From Costus lasius (Eukaryota > Streptophyta > Magnoliopsida > Zingiberales > Costaceae), in contig CM050454.1 of assembly GCA_027563935.2 (NCBI GenBank), positions 24,549,501 to 24,613,500 of the forward strand: a stretch of 64,000 nucleotides of DNA, in the 5' to 3' direction. The notes below the pieces were generated by a model. The model was not told where the DNA came from, made no database searches, and saw only the letters and a list, made by a program, of their open reading frames with translations. Shown here piece by piece: positions 48,073 through 60,600 of the stretch; position 1 is the stretch's first letter, and each line of letters begins with the position of its first letter. The translations under genes and the position numbers were made by a program.

Positions 48073-50050
48073 TTAAGGTGGGGAGAGTGTGATATCCATG
48101 TTTTCATCATACTACTTATACAGATCATCAAGTATCTGTTATTTCGATAGCTGATAGAATCACATTATATCGTAAATGACAAACATTTTGGATTATGAAT
48201 GCATAAAATTCAAAGTGAGGAAGTTGTATGGAGTGTATGAGAACAAAAATATAAAGTTGGTAACTAAGTGTGACATCAATGTTTCATCTTATAATCTCAT
48301 TATGAAGGATTATATAGATTGTATGCACATATAGCTAATGCCCACACTAGGAATCATGGGGAATTATGTTAAAAGAAAGGGGCAAAATGATAAATTTAAC
48401 CATATAATAGAAGACATTATAATTAGTAGGAAACTTGAATAAGTTTTGGTGATGTATAAAATAAAGAGAAGAAGAAAGAATGCAAGTGAAATGAAAGGAG
48501 ATAAAAACACCTCATGCTTGCCTTCAAGCCACCTCAAGTTTGCTTGAGTGACAAGGTGATGACACCTCATGCTAGAGGATTACTATTTGTGGAAAAATGA
48601 GGTAAATATTGGAAAAAATTATAATTTTCACATAAGCTTCCGTTTGGCTTGGAGAAGAGTGGATTGAAGGTGGTAAATTGGAGAAGAAGTGGAGTAAAAG
48701 CAGAAATTTTACCACAAGGCAAGTTTCTACCCTTTGCCCCACATGTGTGCTTTTAAAAATATTATAATTTGTTAAAAACTATGATTCTACTTAATGGACC
48801 TATCATTTACTGAAATCAAATTAATTTGTGAAAGAATCGACCATAATATTGTAGAATGTTCAAACAAGTGATGATGGTACCATGACTCATGCAAATCTAA
48901 CCTATTCATGGTTTTGGTCATGTAACTTTGTATATACAAACGATTTTTAAATAAAATTTGTTTTGGGTAAAAGATAACTTAAATAGATTTCCAATGGATC
49001 ATATATTACATGCTGTAACCTAAGATTATGGTGTCAAATAGATAGCACTATTCTGCACATGTTTTCTAGAACATAAGGTTGACCTCTTTGTGGTATTTGT
49101 CTTGTAAGTTTAGATTTACAAATTGGTTTGACATGATATTTACTTTGAATGAAAGAAGAATCAAATATGTTTCCAATGAGTGATATATTGCATATATTTG
49201 AGACTATCTATATCTTTAAACATACAGTAACTTTCAGCTCATTGATTATGTCAATCTAGAATTGGGCAGTCTGACTTTTCGTTACTTGATCTGCTCTAAC
49301 TTTTTGTATACTTTGTCAAATTGTAAAAAATTAGATTTTCTAGAAACTCGATTCAATTATCATTCCAATGATACATATTTTGTATGGTTACCCATAGCAT
49401 TTCCCTTTAATTCAATTGAATGAATTAACTGGTTATGTTTGACATGTTCTACTCTTAGTGTTATGATAAATATAGTAAAAAATGTCATGATCCTTGTGCT
49501 ACACTCCATGTTAATGATCATAATTTTATTAGTAATAATCTATGTATTTGTGTTTATTATTTGATTCATGCCACTTCCATTGTACTTGACATTGGAGCAA
49601 CTTATCCTATAGACTTTGATATGCACCTTTGATACTTTGTACCCATAATCATGTTGTGATGGCAATTGTATGAAGGCAACAATGCCATTGTGTTACTTTG
49701 ATTTTGTTATGATACCTTTGTTCTTTGGCCCTTACATCTTATAGTGGTAAAATGATTAAATGGGAATTGTGGCTATGGATGCGGAACTAAGTGCTACATG
49801 GAGCAAAGTGCCACATTAGAAATAATGGGGGCCACCTCTTGAGTTCATGGAAGCCACCTCTAGCATCCCTCCATATTTGATTGGGCCATGGTGAGCCCTT
49901 TGCTGGCTTATGTGTGTGTGGGCTTACTCAGACGTAGGTAGGTCATGCTTCCAGATGTGGAAGACCGTGAAGTGATGTGTTCCCACTAATCTATTTATGA
50001 TACATTGATACTCATGAGGTTGTGATATCTCCTTTTGTGTATGTGAATAC
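48073..50050 (+). repeat. Element M polypurine tract and LTR-like DNA
   Basis: A purine-rich run AAGGTGGGGAGAG at about 48076-48088 is followed by TGTGATATCC. That is the arrangement expected at the 3' LTR of a chromovirus, 45 bp after the chromodomain stop. The following AT-rich DNA up to element J has no gene. It holds diverged internal repeats; for example the TTTCCAATGGATCATATA-like text near 48980 recurs near 49169. The LTR end could not be located, and the 5' LTR is not in the window. Confidence 0.55.
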
Positions 50051-52139
50051 TGTTGGGAAACCACGGGGATATTTATAATTTTTGACATTACAGATTACAT
50101 ACGCAGCCAAAGAATATCCCCGAAATAGGCCAATCCCAAAAACCTAGTGAAGATCGTCATGCGAGGGGGTCGACATGATGAGATAGTAAGTACCTAAATT
50201 AAGTAGGGGCCGATGTCGAGGTAAGTGCCCAAGTGTTCGCCCTCTGTAGTGTCACACACACGGATTCCTCGAGTCTTCTTCTTCCATGGCCGGTGCTAGC
50301 CTTGGGAAGAAGATCCACACCAAGGGAGTCCCTCTTGATCACTTGCGCCAACCACCAAGGAGAAGTGGCGCCAAGGGAGGAAAAAGAGGAAGACGTTGCA
50401 AGCCTTCTTGCTCCTTTGTGCCAAGGAAAGGAAAGGGAAGAAGAGAGCTTCGGCCTTGATGGAAGAGGAAGAGGAAAGCTCCAAGAACCCTAAGCCTTTT
50501 GCCCCTCTAATTGCCTCCACGCCTTCAGGAGAAAATTCTCTAAAGAGGGGGCGGCTAGGTGGTTCTTTTATAGCACTAAGAGGCGGTTTTGGGGAGATGG
50601 CAAGTGTGGGCAATTAGGGCTTTAATTTGGGTGATTATCAATCAATTTACTTGATCAAATATCTCAACCATATGTGCCAATACCTTGCCTAAGCAAGCAT
50701 TCAGCCACATGCGCCAAAATATTTCCTAAAGAGACACAATTTTCATGAATGCGCCAACAACAAGTCAATGCATCATGAAAGCTTGCCTAAATTGGTTTGG
50801 GTGAAAGTCCTAATCCAATTAGGACTCTATTTATGTAAATAATCAGCCCCCACTTGAGCATATCACATCACAATTAATATCTCAAGTGATTAGATCAAAT
50901 CCTAATCAAATTAAATCACTTGAAGATGTCAATCATGCCATAAGCGCAACTCCTAATCCAATTAGGAGTCTCCATGTGCCTACTTAATATTCTTCTCCCC
51001 ATTATACCCTTTTCTCCTCTTATCTCTTTATTACAACTTATTAGTAAGCCTCATTAAGTAATGGGCCTAGCCCAAGGTCCATTATGCATGCTAACTAAGC
51101 CATTGAATCTAATCCAACTTAACCCAAAGTCAAATGACCATGGTTAATTTGGTCAACATGCCAAAAATGGAAGTTGCCCCCAATAAATTTCTTCCATCTC
51201 ATCAGGCCCATTGGCGTTGATGAAATCTTCCAAATAGATCCAAGTTATCCAATAACTCGATCTAAAGGCTATCTGATCAATATGAAAACTTGAGTATCAA
51301 GGTGTGTGACCCTGTAGGTTCCTATGACGTTGGCAGTGATGCCCCGAGGTCATCACAAGCAGTGAGTGGTACCTAGCAGTGCATCGCTGCTACCCAAGTC
51401 TTCGGAATGGATATCGACATCGACATCCTCATCATCACAGCTAGGTACAGATGCATTATATAGTCCCTTTGCCAAGCTGATATCCAATTGGACAAGCGTG
51501 TCATCACTTGTTTTCACCCAATCTCATGGAAATGACTAAATTAGGTTCTCACCTGGGTATGACCATACACTTTCACTCATAGAACCATAGAGGAGCTCCA
51601 TGGATATCATGCTTCCCTTAGGAAGGGGCAAATCCTCTGTTTGTACATTGATATTCACATATGGGTCGTGACATACTCAATGACAACCGTTACAACCTCC
51701 CGACTACGATGAGGTGTTATGTTGCATCAAAGCATGTCTCTAACCATATAGAAGAGTCAATGACCTCAAGTCTAAGGATCAATGAATCTCCTATCACTTG
51801 TGAGGATAACTTATGACACCAAGTTATTGCCTCATAGTGGGTCGATCCAGCATATCCACCACTGATATACCCATTTGTCTGCGCGAGTACCTTGTGCCTA
51901 ACTAGCCCATATACCAGTCTCTCAAGTACCATAGCTGTCCCATATCCACTAAGGTACATTGACTGTGGACAATTGTTTGAGCATAGATCCAGTTTGTCTC
52001 CAGGGATATTATCATGTAAGTACACATTTGCAGATGTAGACAAATAATGATAACGACAATGCCGGAATGATATATAAATATCAGAGTCAAGTAGTACAAA
52101 GATGGACCAATACTAAGTCTTAGGGCATACACACCAACA
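50051..52139 (-). repeat. Element J 3' LTR
   Basis: 2089-bp family-2 LTR from TGTTGGGAAACCAC to ACACCAACA on this strand. The three-stem junction is at 51326-51400, with outer arms TTGG/CCAA in sense where F has CTGG/CCAG. The GTATGGCCATAC palindrome is reduced to GTATGACCATAC here, and the GTATAT/ATATAC repeat has one mismatch. Confidence 0.92.
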
Positions 52140-52160
52140 ATCTCCCACTTGCACTTAGAC

Positions 52161-52446
52161 CTAGAGGTTGAGGATCCTCAACCCCATATCCCTGGCGTGA
52201 CCATCATTCTTCTGCTGCGCCAAAGCCTTGGCCAGTGGGTCTGCTAGATTGTTCTTTATGTCAACTCTGCTACTCTTGACATCACCTCGATCAATGATCT
52301 CTATGATATGGTGAAATCTCCTGAGTATGTATTTGGACCTTTCATGAGACTGTGGTTCCTTAGCTTGTGTAATTGCCCCATTGTTGTCACAATAGAGCAC
52401 AATGGGATCTACTGCACTAGGAACCACCTGAAGTTCAGAAATGAAC
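52161..52446 (-). pseudogene. Element J RNase H fragment
   Basis: The C-terminal part of a family-2 polyprotein: 'ISELQVVPSAVDPI', 'YCDNNGAI', 'EPQSHERSKYI' and 'MGLRILNL' before the stop at 52161. It retains the CAG CAG codons that read TAG CAG in F. Upstream codons beyond 'ISEL' belong to K, so the open frame reading further is chimeric. Confidence 0.88.
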
Positions 52447-52511
52447 TGATGCAGGAGCATACAACATGAAAGAAGGGAAAAATCTGGCCCCAATGGTGCC
52501 CCAAAAATTTT

Positions 52512-52880
52512 CCACAGAAAATTCCTCGGGTCACCCAGTGACGGAAGCCACGCCCCGTGATTCATGCGAGCAACTATCCAATCCGAGAACAGCTTCACAT
52601 GCACAAGTCGGAAATCCCACAGAATATTCCTTGGGTCATCCAGCGACGAAGACCTCGCCCCGTGGATCCTGCAGACAACTACCGGGTGCTCAAGTCCGAT
52701 TTCCCACAGAATGTTCCTCGGGTCACCCAGCGATGAAAGTCATGCCCCGTGACTTCTGCGAATGACTCCCCGATGAAATTTCAGAATTGGAAGCGGCATC
52801 ACATGCACAAGTTGGAAATCCCACAGAATGTTCCTCGGGTCACCCAGTGACGAAAACCTCGGCCCGTGACTCCTGCAGAC
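52512..52880 (+). repeat. Tandem repeat array in LTR K
   Basis: Four diverged units, each with a core like CCACAGAATGTTCCTCGGGT followed by CACCCAG and, further on, GCCCCGTG. They start near 52512, 52617, 52704 and 52821. Units two and four share an extra upstream segment (ACATGCACAAG...GGAAATC), suggesting a dimer of about 205 bp that was itself duplicated. Such arrays in U3 often hold repeated enhancer-type sites; that role is inference only. Confidence 0.8.
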
Positions 52881-53410
52881 AGTCACCCGAAGCCGTAGAA
52901 CTGCCCCGACGACCCCACTTTGATGTATACAACCCACCCTACCATGTTGCTCCACTTCATGAAGACCCAAAGGAGCCCAACAAGGTGGTTATTTAGCGGT
53001 CCCAACGCCCATCTCACCCACCGGACCGCTTTGTGGGTGTTATCTGCCCACTCTCCATCCACACCGAAGTAATCCGGCCCAAGGATGCTACAAACCAGTC
53101 CCCGAAGAGCCCAATTCCAGATGGGCCTCACAACCATATCAGCAACACGGCCCAAGAGAAGGCCGCGACGATCGTTACGCAGTCCAGTACTTTGAAATTC
53201 TGCTGCTTTGTCGCGATGTGCTCTGAGCGCATCTAACCGTCGTCGCAGCCACCTCGTACGCTAAAGAATCAAAGGACCTGTGCCCCTACAGGAGTAGATG
53301 GTAGTTGGTAGGATTTTATTCTGTTTTGTCTTTTTGTGGCAACTTGACCACTTTTTGGTTGTTAGTTGTTGAGATGCTGTCCTTTTTGTCATGTCTACCC
53401 CTCCTTATCT

Positions 53411-53418
53411 TATAAAAG
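53411..53418 (+). promoter_or_regulatory. TATA box of LTR K
   Basis: TATAAAAG within the LTR, followed 20-40 bp later by CAGCATTCTCCC, a plausible start region. This would divide U3 from R. Confidence 0.6.
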
Positions 53419-54063
53419 AGAGGGGATGGCCAGCATTCTCCCTTAGTTCTCTTGGTGTTAGAGTACTCCTGGTGAGCTGAGAGCCTCCAGCATTGTAGAA
53501 GTCGAAGAGGAGCTTCGCCTTCAGAGTTTCCGAGTCGAGGTCGGTACCTCGATTCCACGTTGTTCCATGTCCAACTTTTCAAAGAAGTAAATCCCATCCT
53601 TAGTGGTGGGTCAGGTTCGCCTGTTTCTTCACTTCATTGCATTCTCGTATTTCCGTTGTGGTTTCTCTTTCTCCACGGGTATCCGTACGCCGTAGACGTG
53701 GATGTCCCGTGTTGTTCTTTGGTGTATTTCAGGCGCATAGGCTTGCGAGCTGTGCGCTGCGAATCCACTGGTTCCCTATTGCGACATGCTGAGCTTAAAA
53801 TCTGCTGCGTGAGTGCACAAAAAAATTGCTACAAGGTTAGTGAGTTACATTCTGTAGTTGAGTGCCATTGTGTTCTTTTCACATTTGTGTTGCCCCGATC
53901 GAACTCGACACTAATTTCTTCGTGCTTCATCGTGTTTTCCCTGCATTTCCAAAGCGCTTTTCACTTCCCTCGTCTAAAGACCCTCTCCCATTTTCACGAC
54001 ATTGTGTAATCCCTTAGAGTACGGCTTTAAGGACCCTCCCACCTACAGTAGCTCCATCAATTC

Positions 54064-54075
54064 TGGTATCAGAGG
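54064..54075 (+). other. Primer-binding site, element K
   Basis: TGGTATCAGAGG, four bases after the LTR end. Eleven bases match the complement of initiator-Met tRNA, as in many plant LTR elements. Confidence 0.8.
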
Positions 54076-54189
54076 ACGTTGCGCGTTCGATTCTTATCGT
54101 TCGCACGGTCCCCTCTGTTGCATCGCATATTTCTGCATCGATTTCGCATTTTCAGCATCCTGCACTTCTCACTTCAGCCTTGTTTGTGC

Positions 54190-55909
54190 ATGGTGACCAC
54201 AAGGTCGCAATTTATGTCATCCCAATTCCTTGACACTATTCCTGAAACCCAAGTATCGGTCCAACCCTCGGAAGGGAGTAGAATACATTTAGACTCTTTG
54301 GTCGCGCTTGAAGCGTGTGTAGATGCCAAATTGGATGCGTTGTCCGCGCGCTTGGAATCCTGTGAAGGGAACACAAGCGCGATGTTCCAGCAAATTATGG
54401 CTGGGATCCATAGCCTCAAAAGTCGCCCTGAACCATCAGAGCATAGGCACCCCAACCCGGTTAACCCACCTCTGTCCGCAAACCCAGCCCCACCAGCTAG
54501 AGAGTTCCCTCCGGTGACCGCGCCCCCGCGGCCGTGAGTCTTTGAGGATGCGTCCGGCCACTTACGGCCTCATGAGGCCCAGGGGGACCTCGGTTATGGT
54601 TACGAACCATTGGATGAGGATGACGTGTGGGCCGCCCCCAACCTAATGGTCGCTTTGGGCACGCTTGGGCCGGGCAAAGGGGTCCAGCTCGACACCATGT
54701 CGAGCGCCCTCGCCTGGAGGATGATATCCACCGCTTCATTAGGCACACCCCCGCGCCCTTTGCGGGTGGTCTTGACCCGTCGCAGTTCCTCGATTGGGTC
54801 GCTTCTGTCGACTCCTACTTTGACCTTACTAACTTGCATCCCGACGCACGCGTTAGGTTTGTTCGTACCCTGGCCTGCTCGAAGGCCCTGCGCATTTGCA
54901 TTGGGCAAACGTGGAGTGCCAAAATGCGCAGCAAGCTCTTCCTCCCATCACCACTTGGGAAGAAATGAGGTATCGCCTCCGCGAGCGATACGTACCCACC
55001 TCCTATAGGCAGTGTCTCCTTGATCAATATAGTAGCCTACACTAGGGATCGGGTACCGTTGAAGAGTATCACCTCACCTTTGAGATGCTACAACTCCGGT
55101 GTAACTTACAGGAGGACCCTGAGTTAATTCTGTCCAAGTTTAGGAATGGTCTCCGTGTGGATATCCGATGCGCCCTGCCCACTTATAACTCTGAGACGTT
55201 TGACCAGACCTTCTAGCGTGCTCGTGATATCGAGCATGACCTTCGGGCTGCGATTAGGCGCAGCGAGTCCGAACCTCCTAGACGCCCTCATTTGGGCGGA
55301 CCTCCTCATGTTCACCCTCGACCCGAGCGCCACGAGCCTCGTTCTGATCCACGGCCCGTGCCTGCGGCCCATCACTCCCCTAGGCGTTCTGCCCCCGTTG
55401 CCCCACCTTCTCACCCCACTTGGGAGGAGAAGGGGAAGGCCCCACTTGTCGGCCCGCCTAGTCGCATCAACTGTTACAACTGCTCGCAGCCGGGTCATCT
55501 GTCCCGCGATTGCCCTAAACGGTCCGCCACCGCGGACAAGGCCCCCACTCGTGTTGCCACTATCACCCGCGAGCCTGCGGAGCACGACGTTGAGGCCGAG
55601 GGCTACACTAGTGGTCAGGAGTCGGGTCACCCCACACTTGCGGTTGTGCAGTGCACCTTTGTCCATACCCCACCCTCCGAGGATTGGAGGCGTACAAGCA
55701 TCTTCACTACGTACATCAAGTGCAACGGGCACTCATGTAAGATCGTCATCGATGGTGGTAGTAGTTTGAATGTGGTCTCTCGGACCGTGATCACCCGTTT
55801 CGGTCTTCCCTTGGAACCTCACCCGAAGCCATACTCAATCGCGTGGGTTGACACGTCGAGTCTTCCGGTCACCCACCGATGCCAGGTCCCCATCGCTTTT
55901 GGAGACTAC
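54190..55909 (+). pseudogene. Element K Gag and protease start, disrupted
   Basis: ATG at 54190 opens a Gag with a charged N-terminus ('MVTTRSQF') and a proline-rich stretch, stopping at TGA 54535. Matches to the gypsy capsid continue in two other frames: 'LDPSQFLDWVASVDSYF' (54627-54968) and 'TWEEMRYRLRERYVP', 'GTVEEYHLTFEMLQLRC' onward. That implies at least two frameshifts. Two TAG codons at 55043-55045 and 55214-55216 interrupt the last frame. The zinc knuckle CYNCSQPGHLSRDC is near 55478-55519, and the retropepsin-like 'IVIDGGSSLNVVS' near 55742-55780. The element is cut at 55909 by L. Confidence 0.82.
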
Positions 55910-57610
55910 TGAAGAAACCCCTTACAATGGGGGGCAAAAACCCTAGTCATGGCGCTAATGAAAAATATGCTAGCGGAAGCAAGGGTTTAAGATCATTTGC
56001 ATGCCATATGTTCAACTATAACCGATTGAATAGATTGAGAGGGAAATTCATACCAACGCCATATGCTTGGAAGTCGGCTTGGATGAAGAGAACAAATTAG
56101 ATCTCCTCCACAAGTTCACACACAAGATGAAGATGCTTACTCCTTGCGGTCCCTTGTGCTAGCAAGACACCCAAGCTTTTCTTTTTTCGAATGGAAAGGG
56201 GGTGATGAGATGATTCCCTCTTGGCCGAGAGCTCCTCTTGCCAAAGCTACTCTCTTTTTCCAATCACCCAACCAAAGAGCTAGGCGTTGAAGCAAAGAGC
56301 AAAACGCATATACGTTTTTGGCGTTGGAGCAAAAACCGGTTTGATTACTTACCATAAATGGAAGACAATCAAGCCATGCGTTTAAGCCAACCCTAAAACG
56401 CCTATTGACATTGAACCAAGCGTTCACCTTTGTGAACCGGTTCAATCCAATAACGTCAAATCGACTTTGGTTCTTCAAACCAAACCGAAATAGCTCAAGC
56501 CACTTGGTCTAGACCAAATCGAACCCCAAGGCTCATGATCTAACCATTCATCTCCTGATGCCCCTGATCTCTTCGATCTAGCATCATCTCTCTCGATCGA
56601 AGCTTACCGATCTCAAGTCCTAATCAATCAAACATGATCAGACCAGATCTCACTTACAATCAGAGATTAAATCCCTCTAATCTGAACTCAAAGAATTCAG
56701 TCCATACGATCTGACTCAAGTAAGCCATATCACCAAATTGTGCGACCCTGAGGGTTTCCTCTAAATGTCGGTAACGATAACTTACGTTATTACGATCAGT
56801 GAGGGGTATCTAGCAACACATCACTGTCTCCCGATATAAAGGAAAGAGTCTTCCAAGACTACTCCCAAACCATAGCACAAGTGTGAATCAAACTCACAAG
56901 GCATACATGTGTCCTTTGCCACTGGATGTTCTTATTGGACAAGCGGGTCAAGCTTGTAACTCCAATACGATGAGCATGATTAGATCAGATGAACATAGTC
57001 ATCTGGGTATGGCCATACACTTCCTCAATCATCTCATATAGGGGGGGCCCCTTAGACCATCACACTCCTTGAACAAGGAGACGGCAATCCTTTATCTATC
57101 ACAAGTGCCCTAACCTGACTCAAGCTCACCATCCAAGATAGTCTATAATCATTATGTTTCAAATGATATTGAACTACCTCAAGACAATGACAATCATCAT
57201 TTAGAAACACAAGTGATCTCAAGTCAGAGGACATGTGCCACTTGCTGCTTACAGGGATCATTCACATCGTGACAAGCAATGGAATATCCCAGTAGGGTCT
57301 GTCCAGTACATCCAATGTACCCATGAGTCTACATCTTATTCCATGCTCGAAGCATCCTATAAGATTAGCACTCATATTAGTCTCAATCATATCAAGGCTG
57401 TCTCAGTTCACCAAGATATCTCGACTAAGGACTTATAGCCTGTCAGCCTAGCTGAACAGCTTTGAGACATTATTCAGAAGTACACTTATTACAGCAGACA
57501 AGGTAACAATCTGAATAACAACCATGCCTTTATAAACACAAGAGTTTATTACATGATACAGTTTATAATCCCAAGGCCTCAAACATTAGCCTTAAGGGCA
57601 TACCCCAACA
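55910..57610 (-). repeat. Element L 3' LTR
   Basis: 1701-bp family-1 LTR, TGAAGAAACCCC to CATACCCCAACA on this strand. The three-stem junction is at 56765-56837; one arm of the middle stem has GTTATT for GTTATC, leaving a G-T pair on this strand (C-A in the sense strand). Its terminus matches that of E. Confidence 0.95.
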
Positions 57611-57630
57611 ATCTCCCACTTGCACTTAAT

Positions 57631-60600
57631 CTAATGGTTGAGAAATCTCAAACCCATATTATTACAGTGCTTCTCATGCTTCTGCTGCGCCAGAGGCTTG
57701 GTAAGTGGGTCTGCCAGATTGTCATCTGTATGAACCTTGCATATTTTGATCTCGCCTCGATCAATGATCTCCCGGATCAAGTGAAACCGTCTCTGTATGT
57801 GTTTGGACTTCTGGTGCGACCGTGGTTCCTTTGCTTGTGCGATTGCTCCAGTGTTATCACAGAAGATAACCAAAGGATCTGCACTCGAAGGAACGACACC
57901 AAGTTCTCTCACGAACTTACGAATCCACACTGCCTCCTTGGATGCTTCCGAGGCTGCAACATACTCGGCTTCTGTTGTGGAATCAGCAACAGTTGACTGT
58001 TTGAAACTTTTCCACACCACTGCTCCACCATTCAAGCTAAAAACATAGCCTGATTGCGATCGGAAATCATCCTGGTCCGACTGGAACGAAGCGTCAGTAT
58101 ATCCCTCTATACTGAGTTCTTCCTGACCACCATATATCAAGAACATATCTTTGGTCCTCCGCAGATATTTTAAAATGTTCTTGACCGCAATCCAGTGCGC
58201 CAAACCTGGATTACTTTGGAATCGATTGGTCACGCTTAACCCGTAAGCGACGTCTGGGCGAGTACACAACATCGCATACATGATGGACCCAATAGCCGAA
58301 GCATAAGGCGTATTGTCCATTTCATCTTTCTCAGTCTGTGTTTGTGGACACTGACTCTTCGAAAGATTCAGACCATGTCTGACTGGAAGATATCCACGTT
58401 TAGAATTCTCTAAATGGAATCTCTCCAGGACCTTATCGATGTAAGTACTCTGGCACAACCCGAGAAGCCTCTTAGATCTATCCCGGTAGATATTCACACC
58501 TAACACATAGGCTGCTTCTCCTAGATCTTTCATCTGGAAACATTTTCCTAACCATGCTTTAACAGCATGCAGTTCAGGAATATCATTTCCAATGATCAAG
58601 ATATCATCGACATAGAGGATTAGGAATGTAATTACGCTCCCACTAAACCTCTTATAAATACACGGGTCATCTTCGTTCTTGATGAAACCAAACTCAGAGA
58701 TTGATTCATCAAAACGAATATTCCAGCTCCTAGATGCTTGTTTCAGTCCATAAATGGACTTCTTTAACTTGCATATTTTATGCCGATCTGCTGGATTAGT
58801 GAAACCCTCAGGTTGTGTCATAAACACATCCTCATCCAGATTTCCATTAAGGAAAGCTGTCTTCACATCCATCTGCCAGATCTCATAATCATAATATGCA
58901 GCTATCGCGAAAAGAATCCGAATAGACTTAAACATGGCTACAGGTGAGAAAGTTTCATCATAATCTATCCCGTAGATTTGTTTGAAACCTTTCGCAACTA
59001 GCCTGCCTTTATAGGTAACCACGTTACCATCCATGTCAATCTTCTTCTTGAAGATCCATTTACAGCCTATAGGGATTACTCCCGGAGGCGGATCAACCAA
59101 ATCCCAGACTTGGTTATCTGACATGGAGTCCATTTCGGCTCGCATAGCTTCAAGCCATCTAGCTGACTCCGGTCCACTGACCGCATCCGCATAAGTGAGG
59201 GGTTCATCATTATCAATGATGTAGACTCCGTCATAGCGCTCAGACTGTTGACGGATCCTTCCCGATCTTCGCGGTTCCCGTGATATTTGAGCCTCAGGTT
59301 GTTCAATAACCTGATCTACCGGCTCAGGCTCATCCATCTGTGCTTGACTACTTTGTCCTTCTTCTGGAATCTCATCCAGCTTTATTTCTCTCCCACTGGC
59401 CTCTTGCAGAAGAAATTCCTTCTCAAGAAATATGGCCGTCCGAGCAACAAATACCTTGTTCTCCTTGGGATCGAAGAAATAATAACCCTTAGTTTCCTTA
59501 GGGTAACCGACAAAGATGCATTTGTCAGATCTGCTCTCTAGTTTCCCAGAGGCGAGCTTTTTGACATAAGCCTCGCAACCCCAGATCCTGATAAATGTCA
59601 AGCTAGGCTGTTTCCCATACCATAATTCATATGGCGTCTTTGAAACTGCCTTTGATGGCACTCGGTTTAGTACTTTTGCAGCTGTTTCCAGTGCAAAACC
59701 CCAAAAGGAGTACGGTAGAGTAGCCTGACTCATCATAGAACGAACCATATCAAGTAACGTTCTATTTCTCCTCTCGGACACACCATTCCACTGCGGTGTT
59801 CCTGGCGGAGTGAGCTGTGAGATAATCCCACACTCCTTCAGATAGTCAGTAAACGTATGACTTAGGTATTCTCCACCTCGATCAGAACGAAGTGCCTTGA
59901 TATTTCGGCCTAACTGATTTTGTACTTCATTTTTGAACTCTTTGAACTTGTCAAAAGATTCACTTTTATGTCTCATTAAATAGACATACCCATACCTACT
60001 GAAATCATCAGTAAAGGTAATGAAGTACTGATAGCCACCTCTGGCATGTTTACTAAATGGCCCACACACATCACTGTGTATAAGGTCAAGTAAACCTGAA
60101 GCCCTTTGACCTTTATGAGGAAAAGGTGACTTCGTCATTTTACCCATCAAACAAGCTTTGCATGTATCAATCTCCTCACAGGAGAATGATCCCAGCAGTC
60201 CATGATCATGCAACCGCTTAATGCGTTTCTTGTTAATATGGCCTAAACGACTATGCCATAGCAAGGTGCTGTGATCAGCATACTTGGCTTTCTTGTTATC
60301 AATGTTTTGTATAGAATGTTCCATGTCCAACATGAATAACCCATTGTTAATTGAACCAGTCGCATACACAATATTATCATAAGTTAAAACACACTTTGAA
60401 ATCTTGCATTCAAAGGCAAATCCTTTCCTGACAAGAGCAGGAATAGAGATAATATTCTTGGTAATACTGGGTACAAAATAACAATTGTTTAATTCCAATA
60501 CAATGCCAGATGGTAAAGAAATGAAATAGTCTCCTACAGCAACAGCAGCAACCCGTGCCCCGTTTCCAACTCGTAGGTCTACCTCATGCTGTCCCACCTG

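Larger units (their letters stand above)
50051..52446 (-). mobile_element. Element J: family-2 copia, 3' LTR and RNase H end only
   Basis: Minus-strand element made of a 3' LTR, polypurine tract and the last part of pol. It is then interrupted at about 52447 by the LTR of gypsy element K. The remainder would lie beyond K, outside the window. The five bases before its LTR are AATAC (50046-50050). Confidence 0.85.
52447..54059 (+). repeat. Element K 5' LTR (start inferred)
   Basis: About 1.6 kb between the last J coding base and the primer-binding site, ending ...CCATCA. It contains a repeat array (52512-52880) and a TATA box at 53411, 650 bp before the end. Open frames inside it look like chance. 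The TG start at 52447 is a guess; TG at 52450 is also possible. Confidence 0.65.
52447..55909 (+). mobile_element. Element K: Ty3/gypsy retrotransposon, 5' LTR and gag
   Basis: Plus-strand element that interrupts J and is itself interrupted by L at 55910. The LTR, TATA box, primer-binding site, gag with zinc knuckle and the start of a retropepsin are visible. It is GC-rich and clearly unlike the copia DNA. The LTR start is inferred from where J homology ends. The Gag layout resembles plant chromoviruses, but no RT or integrase is visible to confirm this. Confidence 0.8.

Noticed and set aside
50233..50617. Overlapping open frames in LTR J that might look like a small gene
   Set aside because: They occur on both strands of the LTR and have no counterpart kept in the F LTR beyond DNA homology.
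53560..54009. 149-residue plus-strand frame in LTR K
   Set aside because: It lies between the TATA box and the primer-binding site, in R/U5, with no known domain; more likely LTR sequence read by chance.
55124..55769. Long frames of about 200 residues in two other frames over K gag
   Set aside because: They overlap the real gag frame, which has the zinc knuckle and capsid motifs. Long alternative frames are expected in GC-rich DNA.
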